Shown in pieces: positions 23,151 to 35,625 of a stretch of DNA of 64,000 bases. Each line of letters opens with the position of its first letter. Position 1 is the first letter of the stretch. The notes beneath the pieces are model-generated. The model did not search any database. It worked only from the letters and a program-made list of their open reading frames with translations, and was not told the origin of the DNA. Location: contig NC_133935.1 in assembly GCF_031877795.1 (NCBI RefSeq), positions 84,202,748-84,266,747 of the forward strand, given 5' to 3'. The position numbers and the translations under genes were made by a program. The stretch is from Strix aluco (Eukaryota; Chordata; Aves; Strigiformes; Strigidae).

Positions 23151-24624
23151 CATCTTTTTTACACTGGTAAGTGTAAAGTGTACCCATACCGCTGGTAAGC
23201 AATTAAGTACCCATATGATTTGTAGCAAGCAGATGGAGTCTGAAGTCCCTCCTCAAAATGTGTGTGGGTATGAGAAAGACTAGGGTAAGATAAGATGGGA
23301 AGCAAAGTCAACTCTTCAGTGATAAAATGTGGCCTCAGAACTTTAATGCAGAAGTTCTGCCTCAAAAATATGACTTAATTTTCCCCATATAAATACCTAT
23401 ACTATCTTGCAAAAAGAGGAGTTTAGAAGTATCCGTAGCTCCTCAAGGAGGAAAATAAATTTGTGGGCTTTAAAGGGACAGTCTGTCCACCCATGCACAT
23501 TCAAATCTGCACAGCAGGAAAGACAACTGTTCTGAGAAAGCAGGAGCTTTCGACAGCAATCTGAGGCACAGAAATTTTAGATTACACTCAAATATTGTGA
23601 AAGGAAGGAAGCACAAACAGTTGAAAAGCAGGAAAAAGCCCTGATACTTGGGGTGGGGGGTGTCCCATGGAAACCATGAAATGACTGAAGTCCCGTAGCA
23701 ACTTCAAACCAGTAAAACTCACAGTTGCCTACTGAGACACAGTGGACAGCACAGAAAAACAGATTAATCATCAAAGATGCTATTTAACTTATAAAGCAGA
23801 AAAATTAGTGATTAGGAAATTGAGCTCAGAATGGCTATAAAAGAAAAACAACTCCATTAGCAATATTTAATGGGATGGATGGAAAGAAAAAATCTGTTTG
23901 GTGCTCATGTTTACCATCAGACATGAAAGTGTGCTCTGCACCATTAAAAACATGAAAAACCTGATTAAAAGAAACCCTCCACATACAACATAGGACCAGC
24001 CTAAAAAGCCCAGTGACGCATGGTTTCTCCAGCCTCCCCAGCCACCTGTTTATGCTGCATGATCTCAGGATAGGGATCATCCTATTTACACTCATACAGT
24101 ACAAAGTAACTATTATTTGTACAACAGCACCCAATAATTAGGGAGCTAATGAACCATCATTTGAAATGCGTTAGGTACACTCATGAATAATCATCAACAG
24201 TTATAATAAAACAGACACGTCTAAAGGAATTTCAACTGTTATGTTTTAAAGCATAAAACAACTGTTAGTTGAAGAGCGTTATGAAACTTAGCTGTAGGTT
24301 ACACTAGGGATAACTAGGGAAACCTCACTAAATATCTCTGGAGGCATCATAAGAGTCTAGATGGATACTTGTAATCCACGTCCTCGAAAGGCACGGAGTG
24401 AGAAACACAGTAGAGTTAGTAGAAGATGATGGGTCCCCCTTGGAGAGTAGAAGGAAAAGGGCAAAATGTCCAAAAAGTTTCTATTGGTAAGCATTCTTGA
24501 TTTTTCATTAGAACGGTCAAAGCTGTCATAGCTGTATGCAAGTCATTCACCACGAGTTTTTAAGCGTTTCCCACTAAAAATAAGAGCCACCATACACCTT
24601 GCAGATGGATTTATTTGTACTTAC

Positions 24625-24707
24625 ATCTTGTCTTGACCTGCACCCACTCTTAATGTCAGCCGAGGAATAACCGGTGATGGAGCTGGAACAACTGGTTCCA
24701 CCTTTAT
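24625..24707 (-). CDS. TAF3: TAF3 exon 4
   Basis: This 83-nt exon is too short to show as a long open frame. The acceptor is ttgtacag before ATAAAGG; the donor follows GACAAGAT as gtaagtac. It starts in phase 0 after the last Lys of exon 3 and encodes 27 codons plus two bases. It begins IKVEPVVPAPSPVIP and ends RLTLRVGAGQDK; the leftover AT joins the A of exon 5 to give Ile. The RLTLRVG segment is strongly conserved in vertebrate TAF3. Because 83 is not a multiple of three, skipping this exon would shift the frame and remove the PHD finger. Its identification rests on peptide similarity and exact splice phase on both sides. Confidence 0.93.
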
Positions 24708-25494
24708 CTGTACAAGGGAACACAATCATCTATCAAAGACTGCCAGCAGACTCCCAAAATATATTAATTACATGAAAGCATCGATGGAGTTAACCAAACA
24801 GAGTATATTGGCTTAATGAGACAGACCTATGACAGACTGATCACTGCTCTCTCACGCTTCGTGCTGTGGCATGGATGGTCAGAGTTTGCTGCGAGCTCCC
24901 AGCCACAGCAAATCACAAACATGAATTCTAGACTAAAAAATAAACTTGAAATTTCATTGCATTTGTACCTGCTCACACACTTTGTTAACAAGTCTTCCTG
25001 ATTTAGTGTTTTTCTAGAGACACAAAACCCCCCAGCATGTTTCTAAACAATGACATGAAATGCTTTGATCATAGTACTCAAACTTGATAGGTGCCCACTG
25101 GTGTTTGTACTTTTTTTTTTTTGAGATTTAAATTCAATTATTCCCCAGGTTCATCACATAAATGTACTGTGACCCTCCCGCATCAAAATTAAGACACAGA
25201 GGAAGCAAATAAACCCCAAGCACCAACACTTTAATACTTTATGAAAATGTTTATCCACATAGGTATAACAGAACCATTGCTTTTTAATGTAATTAGGCTG
25301 AGGTTTCTAACGGCTATTTTTCAAATGGCCTGGTTTCCAACCTCAGTATCTGGTGGAGTTTAGACCACTTGAATATGTCCTTACACTCTGAACCAGTATC
25401 TGCCAAAATTACCAACTCCCATTGAACTACTGCTTTGCAAAACCTGTACAGAATCATCTCTGATTTTACAGTTGACACTGTAATGATTCTCCAT

Positions 25495-25516
25495 ATATAA
25501 GTTGCTCAACTTATAT
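25495..25516. repeat. Perfect palindrome, 10-bp arms
   Basis: atataagttg, a 2-nt spacer ct, then caacttatat. It is followed by a TA/TATG-rich microsatellite patch to about 25560. Confidence 0.9.
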
Positions 25517-26271
25517 CCATATATATGAGAAGCATATATACATTATATATGTATATATATGTAGAAAGAGAGGGAGATTGGTCTCATTTTGAGCATGTGC
25601 GTCATCATATTTAATAAAATAACCACTTAGCTGAATCTGGTCCAGAAATGTAAAGAGACAAAAATAGTATGCATACACTAAATGGAAACCCAAGCAACTC
25701 TCAGTGGGAGAAATCTGTTTTTAAAAGCTTTCATAAGGAAAAGGAGGGCAAACAATCAATTCAAAGCACAGAAAGCAGCGCAGGAGACAGCAGGCCAGAG
25801 TGGGAGGACTCAATCAGGACTTACATTGAGGAATGGTAATGACAAAGTCCCGTGCCACGCACCTTGTCCAAAGAATCAGAGCTGCTCATTAGGAGATGTC
25901 TACCCCAGAGAGAGGGCTGCAGCCTGAGGAGTATTTCTGTTTTGACACAGTTAACCATGCTTTTCAATAAAGCTCTCCACGGATATGTATTAGCCTACTT
26001 CACAGGCCTCTCTCTATGCTTTTGTTTATATAGTACGATTTTTTGTTATGTCATTGCCCTGGAGTGTTGCAAGAGCTTTTTTCCTCTAGAACTCCTAATG
26101 CCTGCAACAGTTCCACTGCCACTTTCCACAGGTAAGTCTCTTAACTGCTTTCCAGCATCTTAACCTGGAGCATCGTCCACTGGACAGAGACATGGAATGG
26201 AACCCTGGGTACAGGAGGCTCAGGCACGTGGCTTTGCACAGACTATCTTACCTCTTTTCCTGCTCCTCCTC

Positions 26272-26299
26272 CTACAGGAGGTTTCTCCTCCTCCTGTAG
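26272..26299. repeat. Hairpin, 10-bp arms with 8-nt loop
   Basis: ctacaggagg and its exact complement cctcctgtag are separated by tttctcct. The flanks are CTCCTCC repeats. Confidence 0.9.
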
Positions 26300-29200
26300 T
26301 GCCTGCTTTGAATACAAAACTTCCTAGGACAAGCACTGCTGCTTAGCTTCCAGCACACAGCACAGAAAGACACTCATTTCATCTGTCTTTTGTGTAAAGG
26401 TCCTTTGTACTATTACTTGTATACCTCCAAAATGTTCTAAACAATGGTGGTGTGGGCTCACGTGGCAAAAGGAAAGCACATAAAACACTTCTTTATGCTC
26501 AGATACCAACATCGCAGTCCACTGTGAGAGGAAAACTGGGTTCCGTGACAATCCTAAATCTTACTCTTTGACACACGAGGAGAGGAAGCATCTTTCTACA
26601 ACACGGGTTTGTGTGTAGGGTCTGCACAACTGGAGCAGAGGGAAAATTAAAGAGCGTTCACAGTTATATCCTGGATATCCTGGTCTTCCTCTACATCGCT
26701 GATAGGATTTTGATTCATGAATAAGGGCAGTTTACTTTGGGGCAGCTCTGGCCAGCCCTGCCCTGATGCAAGGATGGCTCCATTTCTCATGAAAGCAGTT
26801 CCTCAACTACTTTAGTTTACAGATCAGCATATTAAGGTTAGCTGAAACTGGGTCAGCAGCTGCTTCGTGAGCAGCTCAGTCACTCCTACAGCACGCCCGG
26901 TAATCTCCACAGTAGAAGTGGGGTGTAACTGCTTCAGCTGTTTGCTTTTAATTTGGTAGTGCATGCAAGGCAGCGCCCCAGCTCACTGTCTCCTTTTCTG
27001 GCTCCAAGGGCAGCACCCCAATGCTTACTGCAGAGCACAGAGCTGCAGACAAGCCCTTCACAAAGCTTTTCTTCCTCAGTGCCACCACCAAACACTTCCA
27101 GCATGCAGCCTTCAGCTTCTGCTTTCTGCCATTTAGCAGAGTATTGGTTGCTGTTCTGTGTCTTCCAGCAGCTCGGGGCAAAATTACAGGGAAAACGTGA
27201 TAAAAGGCTTCAATTCCCCAACAGGATGGGATGCACACTTAGGTAATAACTATAACAATACTCAAAAATGGAAACACGACCACTGAGTGGCTCTTTTACT
27301 TAAGTATAGCAATATTAGAAACAGAAATCTGGTATTTTCTACTGGCTATCAAGAGCTGAAACTGCAGTTAGCCCACGAACTCGTCTTTCAGGCTGCGCTT
27401 ACGCCTCCGAAGCGGATGCGCTGTGGAAGGTTCAGTGTCCGAGCAGTAACTCAATCATTTGCTCTTACAGCACAACTGCTGGCTAAACAAGTCATTGTGT
27501 GATGTAAAAGCTAAATTAAGGAAATGTGTACTTTTAGGGGTTAAAATGAAAGAGCAGCATTCTGGAGTAATACTGGGAATTGGGGCCAGCAGAAGAGCAT
27601 TTACAGTGGATTACTAAGCTTCCCAAATCACCAAAGAGGTAAAGTCCAGCAATATAAGACTCCTTTGTAGCTAACTAAAAATACATTGTCAGTGGATTTG
27701 TCCAGTTTTATGTATAAGCAATACTTCTTTCACCTGAACTAATACTAGTAGTCATATAAGCCCCTTATTGCCATGTGCTGCATTTTTTTTGCTAATCTTC
27801 AAGGATTTAGCTTCTTTGCCACATACCTCAGGGCACCAACTGATAAAGCTCTAACTCTCCATTTTTCCAGGACACCAGCAGTGCGGCCTTGCAAAAAATG
27901 AAAATCGCTCAAGAGATTTAAAGGGGAAATTTATTTTTAAAATCCTGACTTGCAGCAAAGAGGTGGATTTAAAAAAAGCTTATCTATCAAGAATCAGTTT
28001 AAATTTTAATTCTATCTGGGGACCCTTTCATGCATTCTAGCTTTAAAGTTTATCTTTTGACAGGGACTTTTTGCCAAGGTAATGGGCAGCTTTGTCAATT
28101 TAATTTGTCCAAGTTTTTATTACTGTTGAACTACTTTTCCTAATATATATATGTTCACTCTATACCAAGCTTTACCAGTTTGTATTTGTTTGTGTAGCTG
28201 TTATATTGCTCTAAAGCAAACTAGATATAGAGATTTGCAGAGGAAACGCAAAATCGAATGTATGAAAAACAAGCAACTCGTCTCTATTTTATATACACAC
28301 GTATTTAACTTAAAAAGAAATCTCTGCAGAAATTCTCAGTGAAATACTGACAAAACATCTCAGGCATGAGGGGCAGACAGACAAAACGGGGAATCCATGA
28401 AAGTGTTGCTGCAGTCTAAAACCTGGACATTAAATTAACATGGACAACTGGACCACCACCCTGTCAATCACCAACTCATCCACAGCAAACAAATGTTAGT
28501 TCTCCAGATCGCCCAGATTCTGCACTGAAAATCCACCTGTCAACTTAAAAAATATGTCAAGTTTTGAAATCAGCAGTTTGTTGCAAGTCCAGCATGTAGC
28601 ACAACAGGGTACAGTGGCAAAAAAGGAAAGTGAGGAATGTCCCAAATCTGAACTTGTACAAACTGACTATTACACTCAAAGCAGGATATAAAGAGCATCT
28701 TCCAGAACTTATATAGTGCTTTCTAATGCTAAGGACAGAGATTTACGAAATCCTGTATCCAAGGTTATCAATACGAAGACAATCTCTTTCTTTTCTTTTT
28801 TCTTCTTATATTAACAATTTAATGTGTATTATAAGGTGAAATGACAAAAAAATTAGAGCAAACCCTGAATTAGGGGAGCCATTTCTAATGGGATTTCAAA
28901 TCTGATAACATGTGAATATGCTGGTTTAATTTCTTAAATATCTTCTCAAGATTAGGTGATATTGGAAAGAAGAAATTATCTCTGGCTGATGTAAATTTGT
29001 GAGAGTTACAGGAGTGGAAGGAGTGCAACTCACTTGAAAACTAGCTCTCCTCTCTCTCAAGCATAAGACTCAAAACGAAAGGTGACATTTGAACATTTAG
29101 GCCATAATTTGGAAACAATTTTCTTACTTCAAACAAATTGGAACAACAAGGGGGTGGTCTTGCTAAGAAAGGATTCAGCAGCTCTTCTGAACAACTGAGA

Positions 29201-29584
29201 TAACTGGTTAACTTGTTTATTTGAAGGCAGCCTGCTCCTCATTTCTGTCCACCTGGTAATTTACAGGCTTCTACAAGCTGTGAAAGAGTAGACTGCTAGA
29301 AACTAAATTTAAAGTTTATGTGGAAGGTATGTGGTTGCTGGCCCTACTAGTGGAAATATACAGAACAAAATTCGTGCATTGCAACACTACATACATGTGT
29401 TGTGTGTGTGCTGCTGTTGAGCCTGAGCCCCAGCTTTTCAAAGTGAGTTGAGGAAAACCAGAAGGACAGTCTCACATTTCAATTTCACAGAATTGAACTT
29501 CCATTGTTTTGTCTTCCAAAGAGGTGGGACAATCCCTGAAACTTGCCTGATGTCTTCCCTGGAGCTGTTATTTGTAAAAATACC

Positions 29585-29615
29585 AAAGCTCATCTCAAAG
29601 CTCATCTCAAAGCTC
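29585..29615. repeat. 12-bp tandem repeat, 2.6 copies
   Basis: aaagctcatctc occurs twice and is followed by a partial third copy (aaagctc). It lies in intron 3 just downstream of TAF3 exon 3. Confidence 0.9.
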
Positions 29616-29700
29616 TTAAACAACGCTCAGCAGCAAATATAGGAATCCATTTGCATTTCTCAAGCAAGTATTGCCATTTCAACTCATCTAAACAGCTTAC

Positions 29701-31517
29701 CTTTTCATGTTTGTGTTTCTCTTTTTCTTTCTCTTTCTTTTCTCTTTCTTTCCTCTCCCTTTCCTTCTCCTTCTTTTCCTTTTCTTTGTCCTTCTCCCTT
29801 TCTTTCTTTTTCTTCTTCTCTTTTTTGTCTTTTTTCTTTTCTTTTGGTTTCTCTTTGTCCTCAAACAGTTTTTCAGGAAGCATTGGAGACAAGGAAGGTA
29901 ACACAGTGGGAAGCCTCATGGCAGTGGGTGTGCTGAACAAGGGCAAAGACATTTCTTTGGGAGGTAACACAAGAGGTGTTGATGGAGCCTTTACCTTATC
30001 TTCCTTGCCCTTATCTTTAAGTTTTTCTTTGTCTTTCTTGTCCTTGTCTTTTTTGCCTTTCTCTTTCTCTTTCTTTTTATCTTTATGTTTTTCTCTCTCC
30101 TTTTTGGTATTGCCATCTTTCAACTTTACTTTTGTGTCAGCATCATCAAAGTCCTTTAGTTTGAATTTATAAGGATCAAGATCATCGTCTTTGAGTAGTT
30201 CCTTCCACTGAAACTTTGCCTCCTTGTTTCCTTCCTTGTCTTTATCCTTCTCCTTGTTCTTTTCCTTCTCTTTATTTTTCTCCTTGTTTTTCTCTTTATC
30301 TTTTTCCTTTTGTTTTTCTTTCTTCTTCATTTTTGTCTTCAGCTCTTTTTTCAATTTCTTTTTTACTTCTACCGATGAAGCCAACTTGGTTTTCTCCTCA
30401 TAGACTTTGAGAAGAGGTTCTGGAGTTGGTGGTGAAGCAGAAGGAGAGGAGAAATAAGTGAAGTTGGTAGGTGGATTAGAAGGTGTCCCCATGTTTGCCT
30501 TTCGGATGACCTCATCAATTGAGTCATCCATTGTCCATGAAATGTCTGAACTTGAAGTCCCACCTGAGGGAGGTATTGGAGTTGCTCCTGCCTTATTAGC
30601 ATTATTGGAAGAAACAGAAGGTTTAGGGGTTGTAGTCTCTGAAATAGAAAGTCTTTTAGGACTGGTAAAAATTTCCCCTTCTGATTCAGAACCAGAGGAA
30701 AACTCAAAGGGATCTGGTTCTCGTTCTGCACATGCACGAGCAATCACAGCATTGATTGAATCATCAATTGTCTTGTCCATTACTGGTACTTTTTTAGTCT
30801 GGTTTTCAATATTTGGCTTGGTGACAGGCTCAGGTGACGTCTGTTCTTGTTTTACTTGAATGTTTTCCTTTCCTATCTTGTCGCTTAATGCAGCCAGAGG
30901 GGTTCTACTTGGTGTTTCAGGCTTGACAGGTGGTTGGGGAACATGAGCAGGAACCTTTGGACTTTTAGGACTTTTTGGGCTCTTGGCGCGACCTGGTGAC
31001 TTTTTTTCTTTGGATCCAGTTTTTGGTGAACGTATGGGACTTCCAGTTACCACTGGCGAGGGTGTAGTTTTAGGTGATTTTGTCTTTTGTCCTGGAGAAC
31101 TTGTTTTGGACTTTGTTTTGGGTACAAACGGCTTTGCCTCTAAAGTTTTGGGGGTTGGCACTTGCGATTTTGCAATGGGAGCCAACATCGGTGGTTCTGG
31201 TGAAGGAGGGGCTAAGTCTGTACTGTCCTGAACATGAACTGGAGAAAGCATTGGTGGTACTTTTTGAGTATTTATTGAGCTAAGAGGCTCACGTGGTTCC
31301 AAAGCTCCGTCCAAGGAGTCCCCTTTGGAAACAGATAGTTTTGGCCGTTTCACAGGTGGAAATTCCTCAGCATCAGGACTTTCTAATGGTCTCTTGCTCA
31401 AGTAGTTCTCATCATTAATTGCCTCATCCTCTTCCATATCTCCCTCTTCTTCCAGTGGCACCTGCATGGCCTCTGCAGATGTACCTCCATCGGTAGGCAC
31501 CTGTTCCTCTTCTTCTT
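29701..31517 (-). CDS. TAF3: TAF3 exon 3: acidic, Pro/Ser and Lys/Glu-rich central region
   Basis: This 1817-nt exon encodes 605 full codons plus the last two bases of a split Glu codon. The acceptor reads ctttgttacag before AAGAAGAAG, and the donor reads GAAAAG then gtaagc. The open frame continues to a Met at 31533, but that lies in the intron and is not a start. In order the exon encodes an acidic stretch (EEEEEQVP, then GDMEEDEAIND), a basic patch (PPVKRPK), a Pro/Ser region with SPK repeats (KSPKSPKSPK), two related DDSI-x2-VI motifs (30733-30771 and 30496-30534), and a conserved acidic FEFSSGSESEGE segment. Three long Lys/Glu/Asp blocks follow (about 30223-30363, 29989-30108 and 29701-29865), separated by an FQWKELL...DPYKFKLKDF segment and a hydrophobic LVLPPKE...LPSLSPMLPEKLF segment. 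Most of it is probably disordered. The order and wording match vertebrate TAF3 as I know it. Confidence 0.95.
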
Positions 31518-32595
31518 CTGTAACAAAGAACATTTAAAAAAGGCATTAGGATAATTAAAATGTGTTTTACAGAAACAAACAAGCATCAGCACAAATGTTC
31601 ATATGCATCTCAGCCCATAAGAGATAACTGGCCACTTAACAGCTTCTTACTGATCTACTTGGGAGGGAAGTGTGGCATCTCCTCCGACTTGCATCAGTCA
31701 CCAACCATCATAACTGGCAGGTGCCCTCATCGCAGTGTAACATCAAATCTATGAGCAAAGGATATGAGGGTAGAGCTCACCAATGAGAGTAGACCTTGTG
31801 GAGTAGGTCCAGAGTGTCAGTTCTACCTAAAAACATCCTGATTATTTCTCACTGCAGTTGCTGGGATTACAATAACACAAACCTGCTTCATTCATTTTAA
31901 ATGAAGGCAGAGAGGTTGAACCATTTTTTGCTGTATCAAAGTGGACTGCAAAGCATACATCGAAGTAAAATTCACTGGAATTAGCTGTCTTGCTTATATA
32001 TCACACAATTTTGACTGCAGTTTAACTACTAGGAAAATGCCTTCCTAAACCCGCCGCACCTTCCCGAAGCAGCACAGTCTGAAGGTTAAAGCAGAGGACT
32101 AAGCCCCATTCAACCTGCCAGGTTCTGTCTTTGATACCATCTTAAGAGCTTGCTGCACATGGACGTTATCTGTTATGATTATATGGGAACACCCCAGCAC
32201 TGCGTGTGTGTGTTGGTTTGGATCAGGAGCACGCCTTTGAAATGCATCTCCCCATCACCCCCGCTTATTGTTGTTTTGTCTGCATCACGGAGCAATCCTG
32301 GAGTGCATATGCTGGCTCCTTGCTGTAGTGAAACCAAAACGAAAGATATGTTGCCAGAGGAATACACCTAATATGCTCCAGTTGCAAGTGGGCATTCAGG
32401 CTATGAGACGAAAAAAACAGCCTTTGAAAATAAGATAAACCTGAAACATTTAGAGTGTGGACATCAGGCACCAACTGTTTCAAGCCAGTGTGGACACCAC
32501 CTGTGTGATTGCTCTGGTTTTGTTTAATAGCCATTTTTTTTTTTTCCTACATATAACACCATCTTCAGTCCTACACATGTGATGTTATGGCGCAG

Positions 32596-32715
32596 AGAAA
32601 GGAGAAAATTCACTGGAGATCTCCCAGCAAATCCAGGCAGGTTTGAGAAGAGAACCTCTGATCTCCCCAACCACAGCCAAGCACTTTATCCTCTTGGATA
32701 CACTTTCTCACTTTA
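32596..32715 (-). repeat. Possible ancient MIR-like SINE remnant
   Basis: The plus strand gives gagatctcccagcaaatcc, then agaacctctgatctcccc and agcactttatcctcttgg. These are in the order of the reverse-complement MIR-type SINE (acacagcaagt, gaacccaggtctcctga, agtgctctatccactagg). It is diverged, so confidence is limited. Confidence 0.4.
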
Positions 32716-34685
32716 AAAATGGAATTATCCAAGCAGGAAAAAGGATTCTTAGTCTGGAATAAGAACGAGCACACTGGTGTTAACCTGACACATTTATATT
32801 TGCTGTAATTACGTCATTACACCTATGCCGGTTAACATTCCTGTGTAGACAACCTCACTTCACTTTACCCCATGTCTCTGTTTACCCACCTGCAAAAACT
32901 CATGACATTTTGTCTAGCAGGGTTTCTACGGAAAGATATCAAGTGCCCTAAGATTCTCACATGAAATATGTAGTAAAAAATATTTATTATGACAGCAGAT
33001 AAAACCCAACTTCTTAATGAGCAGGTGGTTTTAAAGAGGCAAACACCAAGAAACTTATAAAGTTACACTAACACCATTTAAAGCTTTGTAAGACAGCATC
33101 TTTCTGAAATATCTTTTCAAGGCATTTATTTTCAGGTTTTCTGTGCTGGTGTTTCTCTACTGTAATGTGTCAATGCTCTGATTTAGGAGAGTTGAGTCAA
33201 GAGCCCTGGGCTGCAGCACAAATCTTGCCAGCATCACAAATTAAGTAAAATGAGCTAGCAACTCTGGCTTTTGCCAGGGCCCAGAGGATTTACAGCAGCC
33301 AGCCCAGAGAGGAGACTTTGCCTGAGGATAAAGTCTTAGCCTTCCGTGAAAAACAGAAATGTTAGGGAGTTAGGTTTTGCCTGGCTGGGCACTGACATTA
33401 AATTTTTTAAACTGCAAAGTTAGAGTATAACTGAGAAATCACTGTGGACCGAGCCTGCACCTGCTATGGGAGAAAAAATCTGCTTCCAGATCATGGAAGT
33501 CATTTCAATCTCTGTTTAAGCTGTTGCAGAAATCAGCTGCCTTCATCTGCTCAAAACTGTTTTGGGGATGAAGAATTAGCATTCATCAGATGTCATACAG
33601 CACCGGTTGCTACTGAGCAATTCCCTCTCAACCCCATTCAATCCAGTTTGCCACTGAGAGTTTGTTTTCATTTAAAATTTTAAAGAGAGATAAAATTTAA
33701 AACAAACACCATACTTTAAAATCAGGATTTAGAGAAGTCTTCTGCCGCAGCTACAAGATGAAAAGTGTAGCCAAATTCAAACATTAGGAAAGACAGGGTT
33801 TGATCATGCAGACTTTAGAGATAGCAACATAAACCATTTTAATATAAATAACACGAGGATAAAAAGAGTCAATAAAGTGGAAGAGAAACTACTGCAACAA
33901 ACAGTAAAAAAATTACATTTACTAGACGAATCAGAACATTTATTGTTAAAGACTTCTGCCCGGTGTTCACTTAAACAGCCACTCTGTTACACCGTGTCTC
34001 AGGGAAGTGCGCTGCAATATTTCATATTTTTGTAACTCCTTCTCATCCCAAGGTGCTTCTCATGTTTTACCTACTCAGGATTGCAGAATACCAGCAGCTG
34101 CTGGATCAAAGGCAAAAAAACAATTTCAGAGGAGGTTTGGAGAACAGGGACTGGAGTTTTGTGCAATAAAAAAAGAGCAATGCTTATTTTTTTTTTAATA
34201 AGGCCAAGCAAAGTTTGCACCGGGCCCACGAAGTTTCTGTGATCTTGTGTGGAGATGCCAGGGAAGGGCAGAAAAGGTTAAAGTGCAGTTTGTAGAGGTG
34301 AGACTAGAAATTGGGGTGTCTTGGCTCCAGCTTTCATGCACATTCCTGCAAGCCACAAAGACAACTTAGTAAGGAAGCAGAAGCATTACCATCCCTTTTA
34401 TATGGACTTGGATTCCCCAAAACATCTGGAAAAAATTGCCTGGGTCAGTCCTGAACAATCCAGGGACTAAGGAAGTTCACGAGCACTTAACTACTGACAC
34501 ACATTCACCACTTTTCAGACATGCTCAGATGACAATCTGGAATCCTATCATGGTCAAATGAAATCCAAATTTCTCTTGGAACAAGGCCACGGTCTGATCC
34601 TCAGCAAGGACTGGTTTTCTGCCAGGCAGCAGCTTTCAAACCTGAGCCACTGCAGCTGTGGCCATGGCAGAAAACAATACAGCAC

Positions 34686-34719
34686 TTTTTTTTTTTTTTT
34701 TTTTTTGGGGAGGGGGGGG
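34686..34719. repeat. T21 run followed by G-rich run
   Basis: There are 21 T, then gggg, a and eight G on the plus strand. Confidence 0.95.
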
Positions 34720-35523
34720 TAGTTAATTAGAGAAAATGAAATTTCTGTCTTGTGTTCAAGAGCTACAGGCTCTTTTTCCTCCCAAAGGATTCACACCGGA
34801 GCAGGAACCAAATATGGGAAAACATCAGCTTTTAAGCATAATCTGCTTGACTCGGCGATGAGCATTTAAAACCTCGCAGCCACTTTTTCACCTTTGTCCA
34901 TCTCATTCGCTAGCCAGCACTTCTCGACATGCAATCCTTTGTGCACAGGATTGCTTTTTAACTCTCTTTACTGCCCTCTCTCCCTATCTCCGGCCACCTT
35001 ATTAATGATCCGACTCTTGAGTTAGCATCTATAGGTCAAATGGATATCACCTCGGCCATCTGCCCTAATAACTCTCTCCTGTAATGAAAGGAGACTAGAG
35101 CTGTTTGGGAGGTTTCTCAAGATAACAGATACATTATTTTTTTTTTTTGGTTGTTGTTAGAGAAGTCAGTACTGGATCAATATTAATGCTCACATTACTA
35201 AAGCTATACAGAGCAATTGTTTATTATGTCAGCCAGCCCCATGTGCAGAGCCTGGGTTCAGACGATGCACAGGTTACAGGAGGGATGAGTCAGCCATCTC
35301 AGCCCCAAAGGTGAATTTGTCCATCGCTGAAATAAAATAAACTGATAGCTGTTAGCATGCTGCTTATGAGAAAACTGTTTGTTAAGACAGCATTTCTTAC
35401 TGGAGCGTATTAGGATATGTAACATCGCCTGTGGCTGTGTAACGAGACAAGTTCTTCACTTTCATGAAAGGATGATTTTGAAGTTAAGGGAGGAAGGAAT
35501 CCACCCCTCCCTTGACACGGGTC

Positions 35524-35625
35524 TGCAGCGTGATCTCAGGCAGGTCACACGGTGTACTGCTGTCTTCCCATCTGACAAGCAATGATAATTTCATCTCACA
35601 GAAGCGCCGTAAAAGCTGAACTTGA
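35524..35625 (+). repeat. Possible ancient MIR/CORE-like SINE remnant
   Basis: The plus strand reads gatctcaggcaggtcacac, then cttcccatctgacaagcaa, tgataatttcatctcacag and a final gataaatac. This resembles the MIR order cttgggcaagtcac, ttcccatctgtaaaatg, ataatgatacctacctcaca, tgataagtgc. Confidence 0.45.

Larger units (their letters stand above)
7627..24624 (-). other. TAF3: TAF3 intron 4
   Basis: This 16998-bp phase-2 intron separates exon 4 from exon 5. It contains CR1 pieces (8849-8956, 12660-13700 and 22681-23150), a complete solo LTR (20512-21576), an old SINE-like piece (about 10528-10640) and several short duplications. The intervals 9000-10500, 10700-12600, 13700-20500, 21600-22670 and 23160-24600 show no gene or repeat I can name. 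Open frames there lack splice or family support. The stretch 14040-15360 is pyrimidine-rich on the plus strand and could be further decayed CR1, but I cannot support that. Confidence 0.9.
24708..29700 (-). other. TAF3: TAF3 intron 3
   Basis: This 4993-bp phase-0 intron contains a perfect 10-bp-arm palindrome in a TA-rich patch (25495-25560), a hairpin at 26272-26299 and a small CpG-dense patch near 27375-27460. A candidate intronic AATAAA (minus) lies at 29216-29221. No transposable element or other gene is recognised. Reading through the exon 3 donor adds 32 codons before a stop at 29602. Confidence 0.9.

Noticed and set aside
29543-30172. 209-codon plus-strand frame rich in Ser, Phe and Leu
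   Set aside because: It is the antisense shadow of the Lys/Glu-rich TAF3 exon 3; complementing AAR/GAR codons gives Phe/Leu/Ser codons.
31518-31533. Met at the start of the 643-codon minus frame as the protein start
   Set aside because: It lies upstream of a good acceptor (gttacag) and in the polypyrimidine part of the intron. TAF3 needs exons 1-2 upstream for its histone fold.
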